Origin: an archaeon
Lineage (GTDB): Archaea > Thermoproteota > Nitrososphaeria > Nitrososphaerales > CADDZS01
Assembly: GCA_021806865.1 (NCBI GenBank)
Contig: JAKAPU010000041.1
Span: 1-16,650 of the forward strand
Length of the DNA: 16,650 nt
Direction of reading: 5' to 3'
Of this stretch, positions 1 through 6,209 are shown in pieces. The translations under genes were made by a program, and so were the position numbers. A model generated the notes under the pieces. It did no database searches. It saw nothing but the letters and a program-made list of their open reading frames with translations, and was not told where the DNA came from. Each line of letters begins with the position of its first letter. Position 1 is the first letter of the stretch.

Positions 1-145
1 CTCGTGAATGTGCTCATCCCATGCGATGTCTGGATGCTCAGAAGTAAACGGAGTTCAAGACGGAACGATTAAAAAAGGGGAGAAAGGAATTTGGTCTACA
101 CCAATCGTCCTAGCAACTAGTTGCGTTTGATTTGAGCCCGGTCGT
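1..145. other. Left-edge segment with no identifiable gene
   Basis: No reading frame in this stretch gives a recognisable protein. One plus-strand frame reads from the edge to a stop at about position 72 and another to about position 45, so either could be the tail of a gene cut by the window. In many archaea rpl39e and rpl31e lie upstream of aif6, but neither short tail resembles them convincingly. A perfect 12-bp palindrome (113-124) and a TATA-like stretch (about 146-157) lie just before aif6. Confidence 0.4.
113..124. repeat. Perfect 12-bp palindrome GCAACTAGTTGC upstream of aif6
   Basis: The sequence GCAACTAGTTGC is fully self-complementary. It sits about 25-30 bp upstream of the TATA-like stretch before aif6. 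It could be an operator half-site pair or chance; nothing here decides. Confidence 0.35.
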
Positions 146-157
146 TTTGATATTTTC
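146..157 (+). promoter_or_regulatory. Possible TATA box of aif6
   Basis: The AT-rich stretch TTTGATATTTTC lies about 50 bp upstream of the TTG at 202. That spacing matches other TATA-to-start distances in this window. It fits the start at 202 better than the one at 166. Confidence 0.35.
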
Positions 158-201
158 TGCTTTCTTTGATTCAGAATTCGCCTTTGGACGGTAATGCAGC
201 T

Positions 202-873
202 TTGGCAATTGATGTTCATTTGTTCGATCTGTATAGAAGCGCCAACATTGGCATTTTTCTGAAGACGAATGACGGTTTCTGTATCGTTCCCCATGGTGTT
301 GCAGACACCAAATCTGTAAAAGTCGGAGAGTTCCTAAAGTGCAAGGTCGCGCAGGCCTCTATAGCAAATTCGCGATTGCTAGGACCTTTGTGTGCCATGA
401 ACAACAACGGGATTATTGTTTCTCGATTGGCAGAGGAAGAGGAGATAAGAAATCTCAGAGAAGGAACGGGACTTGAAGTGGCCAAGCTTGAATCCAGGTT
501 TACCTCAGTGGGCAACCTGATCTGCGCCAATGATCACGGCGCGGTCATCTCTGATGTGTTCAGCGACGAGTCCGCAACAGAGATCGAGCACATCCTCAGA
601 GTTCCTGTTAAGAAGATGCGGATAGGAACATTTGTGCAAGTCGGTGCCATGATTGCCACGACTAATGCAGGAGCTATAGTTCACCCAATTGCAAATGAGC
701 CAGAGTTGAATTTGATCGGTTCTGCCCTTGGCGTAGATCCCGAGCCTGCAACGATCAATGGAGGAGTGCCATTTGTGAGTTCTGGGTTCGTCGGCAACTC
801 GAAAGGAATACTTGTTGGCAGTCTTACCCGCGGTGCAGAGCTCGTCATTCTTGCAAAGGCATTCAACCGCTGA
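202..873 (+). CDS. eif6: Translation initiation factor 6 (aIF6)
   Basis: aIF6 binds the large ribosomal subunit and prevents premature joining of the 30S and 50S subunits in the cytoplasm. The family is a five-fold pseudosymmetric pentein propeller of about 220 residues. The repeats show in the sequence: ANIGIF near the N-terminus, then SRLLGPLCAMNNNGIIV, VGNLICANDHGAVIS, GAMIATTNAGAIVHP and VSSGFVGNSKGILVGS near the C-terminus. The frame is open back to a TTG at 166, which would add 12 residues (MIQNSPLDGNAA) not expected in the family. I chose the TTG at 202, giving 223 residues, because it fits the usual length and a TATA-like stretch lies about 50 bp upstream. No Shine-Dalgarno motif is visible. 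It is followed by pfdA and ftsY; the rpl20a/LX gene often found between aif6 and pfdA is absent. Function is certain, the start is not. Confidence 0.95.
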   Translation: MAIDVHLFDLYRSANIGIFLKTNDGFCIVPHGVADTKSVKVGEFLKCKVAQASIANSRLLGPLCAMNNNGIIVSRLAEEEEIRNLREGTGLEVAKLESRFTSVGNLICANDHGAVISDVFSDESATEIEHILRVPVKKMRIGTFVQVGAMIATTNAGAIVHPIANEPELNLIGSALGVDPEPATINGGVPFVSSGFVGNSKGILVGSLTRGAELVILAKAFNR

Positions 874-878
874 GAAGA

Positions 879-887
879 CATATATCA
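879..887 (+). promoter_or_regulatory. TATA box of pfdA
   Basis: ACATATATC lies just after the aif6 stop and about 50 bp before the pfdA ATG. It is a good archaeal box A, suggesting pfdA can be transcribed separately from aif6. Confidence 0.55.
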
Positions 888-936
888 CCACGACGAACCG
901 AACTTGTTCGGAATTTTGCGGAGTCAATAGTTCACC

Positions 937-1407
937 ATGAGCAAATCCAATCCAATGCCTACTACTCGGCAAAAGCCGACCGATGCCGAGCTTCAAGCGC
1001 AGGCAGAACAACAGTTGAATCAGTTGCTCGCAGAAGTCCGTATGCTCGAAACCTACTATAACGAAGCGGTTGCACGAGTGCAGACCGCATCAGCTGCTCT
1101 AAGCGACACGAGATCGGCGATCGACGCAATCAATGGTATCTCGGCAAATCCGAAAAATCAATTCTTGGTTCCTATTGGCGGTGGGCTGTTACTTCCAGTT
1201 CATGAACTAGAAGCGACGAAGATTATTCTAAGCGTCGGCGCAGGAGTTGCGATAGAAAAGGACCTTGAGTCAGCAAGAGCCTATCTTCAAACTCGTGAAA
1301 AGGAGCTCGAAAAGGCCTTGGGATCGCTAGACCAGCAGAGAAGAGAAATCGGATCAAGACTCGAACAGGATCGTGCGATTCTTCAGCAGGTAACAGGACA
1401 GAGCTAG
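937..1407 (+). CDS. pfdA: Prefoldin subunit alpha
   Basis: Prefoldin is a hexameric (alpha2beta4) cytosolic holdase that captures nascent or unfolded proteins and hands them to the group II chaperonin. The 156-residue product has the alpha-subunit layout. An N-terminal coiled-coil helix spans about residues 18-62. A central beta-hairpin region covers about 72-92 (QFLVPIGGGLLLPVHE). A second coiled-coil helix spans about 105-150, rich in Glu, Lys, Gln and Arg. The ATG start is unambiguous; a TATA box sits about 50 bp upstream and no strong Shine-Dalgarno motif is seen. Archaeal pfdA commonly lies between aif6 and ftsY, as here. The beta subunit is not in the window, but the client chaperonin is encoded at 11179-12846. 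Confidence 0.93.
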   Translation: MSKSNPMPTTRQKPTDAELQAQAEQQLNQLLAEVRMLETYYNEAVARVQTASAALSDTRSAIDAINGISANPKNQFLVPIGGGLLLPVHELEATKIILSVGAGVAIEKDLESARAYLQTREKELEKALGSLDQQRREIGSRLEQDRAILQQVTGQS

Positions 1408-1438
1408 ATCGCAAGCGTCACCGGCGTGAATTTGCCTA

Positions 1439-2362
1439 TTGTTTGACAAACTGAAATCTGCTTTAGGTTCTCTTACCCAAATAGCTACTCATACCACTCT
1501 TTCAAAAGAAGACATCGACTCGTTCCTATGGGACTTCGAGGTATCCTTGATTGAAAGCGATGTTGCCTCGGAGGCTATCGAGAGCATCAATGCAAACCTC
1601 AGACAGAAACTAGTTGGTTTGAAGATACCGCGTTCAGAGGACAAAGAGAAGTTCGTCCTAAACGAACTAAAGTCTGCAATCAGGGAAACCTTCTCGAAGA
1701 CAAAGAAACTTGATGTCATCCAGCTTGCGAAGGAAAAAGCTGCGAAGAACAGGAAGGATCACGTTGGGCCTTTCATTGTTATGTTTCTAGGAATAAATGG
1801 GACTGGAAAAACTACAACAGTTGCGAAATTTGCAAACCTCTTGCAAAAGAATCATCTCTCAGTTGTAGCTGCCTGCGGAGACACTCATCGCGCCGGTGCA
1901 ATCGAACAGCTTACCGAGCACGCAAACCGCTTGAAGATTAAGGCGATCGCCCAATCATATGGTTCCGATCCTGCTGCCGTGGCCAAAGATGCGCAGCTTT
2001 ACGCAATAGCTCACGGGACAGATGCGGTAATCATAGACACAGCTGGCAGGATTCAAACAAGCAGGAATTTGATGGAAGAGATGTCGAAGATAGTAAGAGT
2101 CGTTCAACCAGATGTCAAAATATTTGTTGGCGACTCTCTTGCAGGAAACGACGCGATATCCCAGGCGAAAGAGTTTTTGAAGTACACCGATTTCGACGCC
2201 GCGATTCTTACGAAGGCAGATGCTGACGTGAAGGGCGGTGGTGCACTTTCGATAGCATTTATCACACAGCGGCCAATCATTTTTCTAGGAGTTGGGCAGG
2301 AGTATGATGATCTCATGCCTTTCGATCTGGGCGAATTCATCGACTCGCTTTTCACAAAATAG
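1439..2362 (+). CDS. ftsY: Signal recognition particle receptor FtsY
   Basis: FtsY is the membrane-associated SRP receptor GTPase that delivers ribosome-nascent-chain complexes to the Sec translocon. The 307-residue protein has an N-domain helical bundle (about 1-100), then the NG GTPase. The P-loop GINGTGKTT is at 118-126, DTHRAGA at 148-154 (the SRP-GTPase insertion region), DTAGR (G3) at 200-204, and TKADAD (G4) at 258-263. The C-terminal GVGQEYDDLMPFD is typical of FtsY and Ffh. There is no long acidic N-terminal A-domain, as usual in archaea. The start is a TTG 31 bp after the pfdA stop; no alternative ATG gives a complete N-domain. It probably shares a transcript with pfdA. It works with SecE, encoded at 4805. 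Confidence 0.95.
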   Translation: MFDKLKSALGSLTQIATHTTLSKEDIDSFLWDFEVSLIESDVASEAIESINANLRQKLVGLKIPRSEDKEKFVLNELKSAIRETFSKTKKLDVIQLAKEKAAKNRKDHVGPFIVMFLGINGTGKTTTVAKFANLLQKNHLSVVAACGDTHRAGAIEQLTEHANRLKIKAIAQSYGSDPAAVAKDAQLYAIAHGTDAVIIDTAGRIQTSRNLMEEMSKIVRVVQPDVKIFVGDSLAGNDAISQAKEFLKYTDFDAAILTKADADVKGGGALSIAFITQRPIIFLGVGQEYDDLMPFDLGEFIDSLFTK

Positions 2363-2402
2363 GATCTGTCGCACTCAAAGCTTGATCAATAGTATCGAAG
2401 TG

Positions 2403-2416
2403 CCCACTAAAGTGGG
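2403..2416. terminator. Small inverted repeat between convergent ftsY and dtdA
   Basis: CCCACTAAAGTGGG forms a 5-bp stem with a 4-nt loop (a sixth pair is possible with a tighter loop). It lies 40 bp after ftsY in the 143-bp convergent intergenic region. It could help end transcription from either side. Archaeal termination depends more on U-rich tracts, which are weak here, so this is tentative. Confidence 0.3.
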
Positions 2417-2505
2417 TCATCAGGTCCACCGCCGTGTGAAGTTGAGCCTCTCTCGAATCGGCTGGATTAGAAATTACAGGGAATTCACGTGTCGCGTTAT
2501 AGCAG

Positions 2506-3315
2506 TTAGACCCTAATCTGTTCCAGATCGGCCCTTTCCAAGATTTGCAGGACCCTTTCTTTACTCTTACCCAGACCTTTCCAGTCGAGCAGAGCGTATT
2601 TGATTGGTTGCGTACTCTTTGAAAGTATCTGAGCTAGCATAGATTCGTTCAGGAACTCAAGCGCGTGTTTCGGGACTATCGGGCCAAGTGCAAACTCCGA
2701 ACCCAGCTCAACTTTGTTGAATTTGTCCGAATAGTGTGTGCCGCCAATCCCTATAGCACATTTGTCAAATCTCCTTTGCGCGTCAAGTGATCTTATCGTA
2801 GCATCAGCTATTAGAGCAGCAGTCTCGATGTCTTGCCACTCTCTTTCCGATGAGCCCAACTCTACAAACATCACTGGTGATTTGAATTCAGTCGGACCAT
2901 GATGGGTAGCCTCTAGTGTGATGCTATACTCTTTGGGAATGAGATTGCGAAGTGAATTTAGTTCTAGGAAGTAGTTCTTCAAAAGCTGCGGAGAATATCT
3001 TGCAACTTCATGAGCGTTGCCTCCGAGAGTATCAGAGCCAAAATTTCCAGTGAAATGCGCGGTAAGACTTGGCATCCCGCTTTCCGCTCTGTGAGTTGAT
3101 GCAAACACGTATCTGACGTTGTCAAATCTTTCATCGAGACCTGAGACGCGAACGATTTCTTTCGGAGAAGTGACTATTGCTTTCTCGCCCCAGACGTAAA
3201 TGGGGGAGGAGCCGAAAAACTCCTCCGTCTCTTGAAATGGAAATCTCTCCAAGAGTCTCTCGCGAATGTTCGTGCTAGCAATGTTGCTTTGCGAACAAAC
3301 TATCACGTCTTTCAA
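2506..3315 (-). CDS. dtdA: D-aminoacyl-tRNA deacylase (DtdA/DTD2 family)
   Basis: This enzyme hydrolyses the ester bond of tRNAs mischarged with D-amino acids, a proofreading step in the cytosol. The family (DTD2/GEK1 type, zinc-dependent, archaea and plants) is identified by conserved blocks. They are STHRAESGMPSLTAHFTGN (residues 73-91), EATHHGPTEF (135-144), ELGSSEREW (152-160) and IGIGGTHYS (188-196), with DWKG near the C-terminus. The frame is open to a GTG at 3336. I chose the TTG at 3315 because MKDVIVCSQSNIAS then lines up with the known family N-terminus. Its TTG also overlaps the upstream methyltransferase stop as TTGA, suggesting translational coupling. The length of 269 residues is normal. 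It is co-directional with and probably co-transcribed after the methyltransferase; I know no functional link between the two. Confidence 0.92.
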   Translation of the reverse strand: MKDVIVCSQSNIASTNIRERLLERFPFQETEEFFGSSPIYVWGEKAIVTSPKEIVRVSGLDERFDNVRYVFASTHRAESGMPSLTAHFTGNFGSDTLGGNAHEVARYSPQLLKNYFLELNSLRNLIPKEYSITLEATHHGPTEFKSPVMFVELGSSEREWQDIETAALIADATIRSLDAQRRFDKCAIGIGGTHYSDKFNKVELGSEFALGPIVPKHALEFLNESMLAQILSKSTQPIKYALLDWKGLGKSKERVLQILERADLEQIRV

Positions 3316-4184
3316 TGCTGATCTATCTTCTCCCACTTGGCCACGAGTTGGGGCCTCAGGTGTAACTTCTCGCCTGCAATTCTTTTCTTGGAAAGTCGGC
3401 AGTAGTTCATCAAGACATCACAGCCAATGAATGCCCGCCCAAGATGCCTTGCTGCTTTGCCTGTTTGTCCGCTTCCTAGAAACGGATCAAGAATCATATC
3501 GCCTCTATTACTGTAAAGAGATATTAGGCGCAACGGTATCTCTTCAGGGAAAGGGCAGGGATGGTCAATGTACCTCGGAGGGACAGGAGCAATGTTCCAA
3601 ACAGAGTTGCTGGTGTCTTTCTTCATCACATCGTCAATCTGAAATCTACTTCTAGCATCTTTTCTGTGGACAAGTTCTCCCTTTCTCAAAACAAGTATCA
3701 ACTCGTGCATAATGTTTGCTCGATAGTAAGTTGGATATGGCCGCTGGACGGTGACGCCAAATCTATCGAGCCCACCAGTCACCTTGTTCCAAATGATTTC
3801 TTCGTGAAAGTGCCACTCGCCTTCCGGAGAACACAGTTTCTCCACGAGCAAGTGTGGCAAAGGAATTATCGTGCCATTAGAAAGCTCGTTTCCAATCACG
3901 ATTGCGCAAAATCCGCTCTCCTTGGTAACCCTGTACACTTCGGAAAAGGAAGCCGCCATTTGCGAAAAATATAGTTCAAGCGACTTGCCTACGTTACCGC
4001 GATACCATTTTCTTTCGATATGCTTTGTGTAGTCAATGGCGTTGTGGTAAGGCGGTGACGTGACCGTGAGACTTATCGTGTTGTTTTTGATCGGAAGTGC
4101 AAGCGCGCTAGAACGTGAGATTTCTGATAGCGCGCTCCTTTTTGCCAATTCGGAAACTCCTCTCCCACAGCCATTATAAGACAA
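3312..4184 (-). CDS. Beta-class DNA methyltransferase (N4-cytosine or N6-adenine)
   Basis: This is an S-adenosylmethionine-dependent amino-methyltransferase acting on DNA bases. In the 290-residue product the catalytic motif IV TSPPY (42-46) comes before motif X-like HPCPFPEEIPLRLI (209-222) and motif I DPFLGSGQT (233-241), with FIGCD at 252-256. That order defines the circularly permuted beta class. TSPPY is more usual for N4-cytosine enzymes, but this does not settle the target base. The start is TTG; a TATA-like TTAGCATAATG on this strand lies about 50-60 bp upstream. The frame stays open and coding-like for 17 further codons upstream without an ATG or GTG, so the N-terminus is uncertain. 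No restriction endonuclease or specificity gene lies beside it, so it is an orphan. An RNA substrate cannot be excluded from sequence alone. Confidence 0.85.
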   Translation of the reverse strand: MSYNGCGRGVSELAKRSALSEISRSSALALPIKNNTISLTVTSPPYHNAIDYTKHIERKWYRGNVGKSLELYFSQMAASFSEVYRVTKESGFCAIVIGNELSNGTIIPLPHLLVEKLCSPEGEWHFHEEIIWNKVTGGLDRFGVTVQRPYPTYYRANIMHELILVLRKGELVHRKDARSRFQIDDVMKKDTSNSVWNIAPVPPRYIDHPCPFPEEIPLRLISLYSNRGDMILDPFLGSGQTGKAARHLGRAFIGCDVLMNYCRLSKKRIAGEKLHLRPQLVAKWEKIDQH

Positions 4185-4330
4185 TTCTACTCGCTCAGTT
4201 TCGTCGAGTTTTGGAATCCACGTTTGATGTTGTCATTATGCTAAACATCCAGTGATTTGCGATCTCGGACTGGAATCCGCAGTCAAACTTTGAAACCACG
4301 TAATCTCCATATCGGCGAGGAGCAACCACT

Positions 4331-4492
4331 ATGATCCAGGATGAATCACCGCTGGAAGAGCTCGACGATCATCGAGATATCGAACAAGAGAAGGGGACCC
4401 CCCTGGGGGAGGGGGTAGACTGTGTCTATCTATCTGTCCCGAATGAATCATGGTTCTGGTCTTTCTACGTAAAGAGATTAGCCATGGCTTGA
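4331..4492 (+). CDS. Possible small protein, 53 residues, unknown
   Basis: An ATG-initiated frame of 53 codons runs to a TGA. It is preceded by GAGGAG (4317-4322) with an 8-nt spacer, a reasonable archaeal Shine-Dalgarno match. The predicted product has an acidic N-terminal half (ESPLEELDDHRDIEQEKG) and an aromatic C-terminal half (ESWFWSFYVKR). There is no signal peptide, no clear membrane helix and no motif I recognise. The middle is encoded by a C6-T-G5-A-G5 run, unusual for coding DNA here. No TATA box is obvious at the expected distance. It may be real, or a chance frame in a long intergenic region; I lean slightly towards chance. Confidence 0.25.
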   Translation: MIQDESPLEELDDHRDIEQEKGTPLGEGVDCVYLSVPNESWFWSFYVKRLAMA

Positions 4493-4495
4493 CAC

Positions 4496-4608
4496 AGAGT
4501 TCCAGAATTGTTTGTTTTTGAGTTCTTTTTCGTTCTCCAATGCCAAGGCTAATTCGAAAGGCCCGACAAGACTGAGCAAATCCATGTGAGGAAAGAGACT
4601 GGAACTCT
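4496..4608. repeat. Perfect 10-bp inverted repeat with arms 93 nt apart
   Basis: AGAGTTCCAG (4496-4505) is the exact reverse complement of CTGGAACTCT (4599-4608). A transcript across it could close into a 113-nt stem-loop structure. The interior is T-rich on the left and shows no strong further pairing that I can see. Confidence 0.45.
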
Positions 4609-4664
4609 ACAGGCGAGAATTTGTCTCAATCAGCAACATAGTCGACCATTCTGTAACGAGCGAA

Positions 4665-4685
4665 CATCGGTTTCAGATACCGATG
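4665..4685. repeat. Perfect 7-bp hairpin CATCGGT/ACCGATG
   Basis: CATCGGT (4665-4671) pairs perfectly with ACCGATG (4679-4685) across the 7-nt loop TTCAGAT. It lies about 60 bp upstream of the secE TATA box, so it is not in the secE leader. It could belong to an upstream RNA or be an operator. Confidence 0.4.
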
Positions 4686-4747
4686 CGAGAGTCGAGAAGC
4701 ATTGGCAGGTTCTCAATTTCATGAATACCAAGTGCCAAGGGTAAAGG

Positions 4748-4757
4748 TAAATATATT
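4748..4757 (+). promoter_or_regulatory. TATA box of secE
   Basis: TAAATATATT is a strong box A about 57 bp before the secE GTG. Transcription would begin near 4775-4780, giving a leader of about 25-30 nt. Confidence 0.6.
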
Positions 4758-4804
4758 CACCAGAAAGCATTAGTTGAATCGCAAAGACCAGCGGATAACT
4801 TAGT

Positions 4805-5026
4805 GTGAGTAATTTGGGTATCAAGCAAGCGTTAGCATCGACATGGAGGACTCTAAAGCTCACCAGAAAGTCTGATCGCGAGGAATTTACGTTGTATTTG
4901 AAACTAGTCTTTCTCGGGTTTGGAGTTGTTGGAGTCATAGGATTCGTGATTTATTTTCTTGCGGCGATGGTGATGCTTCTTGCCAAAGTTCCGAACCCAA
5001 ATCCTTCCGGAGCCACGGCCCCATAG
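4805..5026 (+). CDS. secE: Protein translocase subunit SecE (Sec61 gamma)
   Basis: SecE clamps the SecY channel in the cytoplasmic membrane and stabilises the translocon. The 73-residue product has the archaeal SecE/Sec61-gamma layout. An amphipathic N-terminal helix (LASTWRTLKLTRKSDREEFTLYLK) is followed by one membrane segment at about residues 33-60 (LVFLGFGVVGVIGFVIYFLAAMVMLL). The C-terminal tail is short and Pro-rich. The start is GTG, with no clear Shine-Dalgarno motif but a good TATA box upstream. Its position directly before the spt5 gene is the universal secE-nusG arrangement and supports the call despite the small size. Only 36 bp separate it from spt5, so the two are probably co-transcribed. 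Confidence 0.9.
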   Translation: MSNLGIKQALASTWRTLKLTRKSDREEFTLYLKLVFLGFGVVGVIGFVIYFLAAMVMLLAKVPNPNPSGATAP

Positions 5027-5062
5027 AGCCGATTATGATTTTCATTTGAAAAGTTGATTTCA

Positions 5063-5551
5063 ATGTCTCAGACACTGTCGCAAAGAATCTTTGCTGTGAA
5101 AACAACGGGCGGCCAGGAGAAGACTGTCGCAAAGTTCGTTGGAGACCGCATAGAAAAGAGAAAACAGGAAGGGAAAGAGTCTCAAGTTTATTCGATTCTC
5201 GTTCTTGAAGCTCAGAAGAGCTACGTTTTCTTCGAGGCACCGAATGCCCAAGCAGTCTCCGATAGCATTTCGGGCTTTAAGCATGTCAAAGGCATGGTGC
5301 CAGGCTACATCCAGTTCTCCGACATTGAGAAATTCCTTGTCAGCAAATCCATAATTTCAGAGGTCAACGTCAACGACATTATCGAAATAGTTGCAGGGCC
5401 GTTCAAGGGCATGAGGGCAAAGATCAACCGTGTAGAGCCTCAGAAATCCGAGGTGACAGTGATGCTGCTTGATGCTCCTTACCAGCTTCCTGTTACAGTT
5501 GACGTCGGCTTCATTCGCATAGTGAGTAGGGCAGCTCCCCCTTCGGAGTAG
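5063..5551 (+). CDS. spt5: Transcription elongation factor Spt5 (NusG)
   Basis: Spt5 binds the RNA polymerase clamp, closing the DNA channel and raising processivity; its KOW domain can contact ribosomal protein S10. The 162-residue protein has an NGN domain (about 7-93: IFAVKTTGGQEKTVAKF ... HVKGMVPGYIQFSDIEKFL) and a KOW domain (about 104-153: NDIIEIVAGPFKGMRAKINRVEP). This is the normal archaeal two-domain size. I chose the ATG at 5063; a TTG nine bases upstream (5054) is also in frame. There is no Shine-Dalgarno motif before either. It follows secE closely and precedes rpl11, the conserved order in archaea and bacteria. The archaeal partner Spt4 is not in the window. Confidence 0.94.
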   Translation: MSQTLSQRIFAVKTTGGQEKTVAKFVGDRIEKRKQEGKESQVYSILVLEAQKSYVFFEAPNAQAVSDSISGFKHVKGMVPGYIQFSDIEKFLVSKSIISEVNVNDIIEIVAGPFKGMRAKINRVEPQKSEVTVMLLDAPYQLPVTVDVGFIRIVSRAAPPSE

Positions 5552-5578
5552 TCTCTCCTACTGCAACGCACAATATAC

Positions 5579-5586
5579 TTTTAAAT
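5579..5586 (+). promoter_or_regulatory. TATA box of rpl11
   Basis: TTTTAAAT lies 43 bp before the rpl11 TTG in the 70-bp gap after spt5. It is followed 13 bases later by AAGGAAAA (5592-5599), an element repeated before rpl1. Confidence 0.6.
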
Positions 5587-5621
5587 TGCCTAAGGAAAAC
5601 GTTGTTCCTCAAAAGTGAATT

Positions 5622-6113
5622 TTGACTGTGCCCGAGACTAAAACTATCTCAGTTCTCGTAGTCGGCGGAGAAGCAAATGCGGGGCCTCCACTTGGACCAG
5701 CTCTCGGTCCGCTTGGAGTTAACGTCATGATGATTGTCAAGGACATCAACGAAAAGACAAAGGACTACGCAGGTATGCGAGTACCTGTGAAGGTCAACGT
5801 TGAAACCGAGACAAAACAGTTCAACGTCGAAGTCGGGATTCCAACCGCTGCAGCTCTTCTGGTTAAGGAAAGCGGCATTGCAAAGGGGTCTGCGACTCCA
5901 AAGACAGCGATATCAGGAAACATCACCGTTGACAAGCTTGTGAAGATTGCAAAGGCAAAGATGCCTCAATCATACGGTGCATCCGTGAAATCTGTAGCTA
6001 GCGAGGTCGCGGGAACTTGCGTCAGCATGGGCATCACAGTCGAAGGCAAGCCTGCGAGAGAATTCCTTGCTGAGGTAAAGCAAGGCAAGTGGGACGAAGC
6101 TCTGATGGCCTAG
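5622..6113 (+). CDS. rpl11: Large subunit ribosomal protein L11
   Basis: L11 (uL11) binds 23S rRNA at the base of the stalk and forms part of the GTPase-associated centre. The 163-residue product shows the N-terminal signature GGEANAGPPLGPALGPLGVNV (about 15-35) and the KDINEKTKDYAGMRVPVKV strand. A C-terminal RNA-binding domain follows, with the KESGIAKGSATPKT segment and the GTCVSMGITVEG helix/loop. The archaeal length of about 160 residues fits. The start is TTG at 5622 or GTG at 5628; no Shine-Dalgarno motif separates them. Its own TATA box lies after spt5, so it may be transcribed independently of secE-spt5. The ribosomal genes rpl1 and rpl10 follow. Confidence 0.95.
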   Translation: MTVPETKTISVLVVGGEANAGPPLGPALGPLGVNVMMIVKDINEKTKDYAGMRVPVKVNVETETKQFNVEVGIPTAAALLVKESGIAKGSATPKTAISGNITVDKLVKIAKAKMPQSYGASVKSVASEVAGTCVSMGITVEGKPAREFLAEVKQGKWDEALMA

Positions 6114-6129
6114 CTCCGAATCCAAAGAG

Positions 6130-6138
6130 TTTTAAAAT
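6130..6138 (+). promoter_or_regulatory. TATA box of rpl1
   Basis: TTTTAAAAT lies in the 96-bp rpl11-rpl1 gap. Twelve bases after its first T comes AAGGAAAA (6142-6149), at almost the same spacing as before rpl11. An AACTA-rich tract (6161-6178) follows. Confidence 0.55.
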
Positions 6139-6198
6139 GTCAAGGAAAAGGTTACTAAATACAACTAAACTAACTAACGAGTTTGTTCTTTTGTGAAT

Positions 6199-6204
6199 AG
6201 GTGA
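6199..6204 (+). promoter_or_regulatory. Shine-Dalgarno site that sets the rpl1 start
   Basis: AGGTGA matches the archaeal 16S tail complement and lies 5 nt before the GTG at 6210. It overlaps the alternative GTG at 6201, which therefore is unlikely to be the start. Confidence 0.6.
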
Positions 6205-6209
6205 TTCTT

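Larger units (their letters stand above)
4185..4804. other. 620-bp intergenic region with structured DNA
   Basis: This is the only long stretch without a confident gene, lying between the divergently oriented methyltransferase and secE. It holds a possible 53-codon ORF (4331-4492), a C/G-homopolymer tract inside that ORF (4393-4415), a 10-bp inverted repeat (4496-4505 with 4599-4608), a perfect 7-bp hairpin (4665-4685) and the secE TATA box (4748-4757). I found no tRNA, RNase P or SRP RNA signature. A small structured RNA is possible but unproven. Confidence 0.6.

Noticed and set aside
166..201. aIF6 start at TTG 166
   Set aside because: The extra 12 residues are not expected in aIF6, and the TATA-like stretch at 146-157 would be too close for that start. 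Not fully excluded.
505..1011. 168-codon minus-strand frame across aif6 and pfdA
   Set aside because: It is antisense to two confident genes, matches no family, and its composition is that expected from a shadow frame.
3431..3974. Plus-strand frames inside the methyltransferase
   Set aside because: They lie antisense to the conserved methyltransferase motifs and have no recognisable domains.
4393..4415. G-quadruplex
   Set aside because: Only three separate G runs are present, with a C run between that would rather pair with them in a hairpin.
4585..4610. RNase P RNA-like GAGGAAAG at 4588-4595
   Set aside because: The 5' core motif continues as AGAC rather than GTCC, no matching 3' conserved region (ACAGAA...) follows, and the remaining space before secE is too short.
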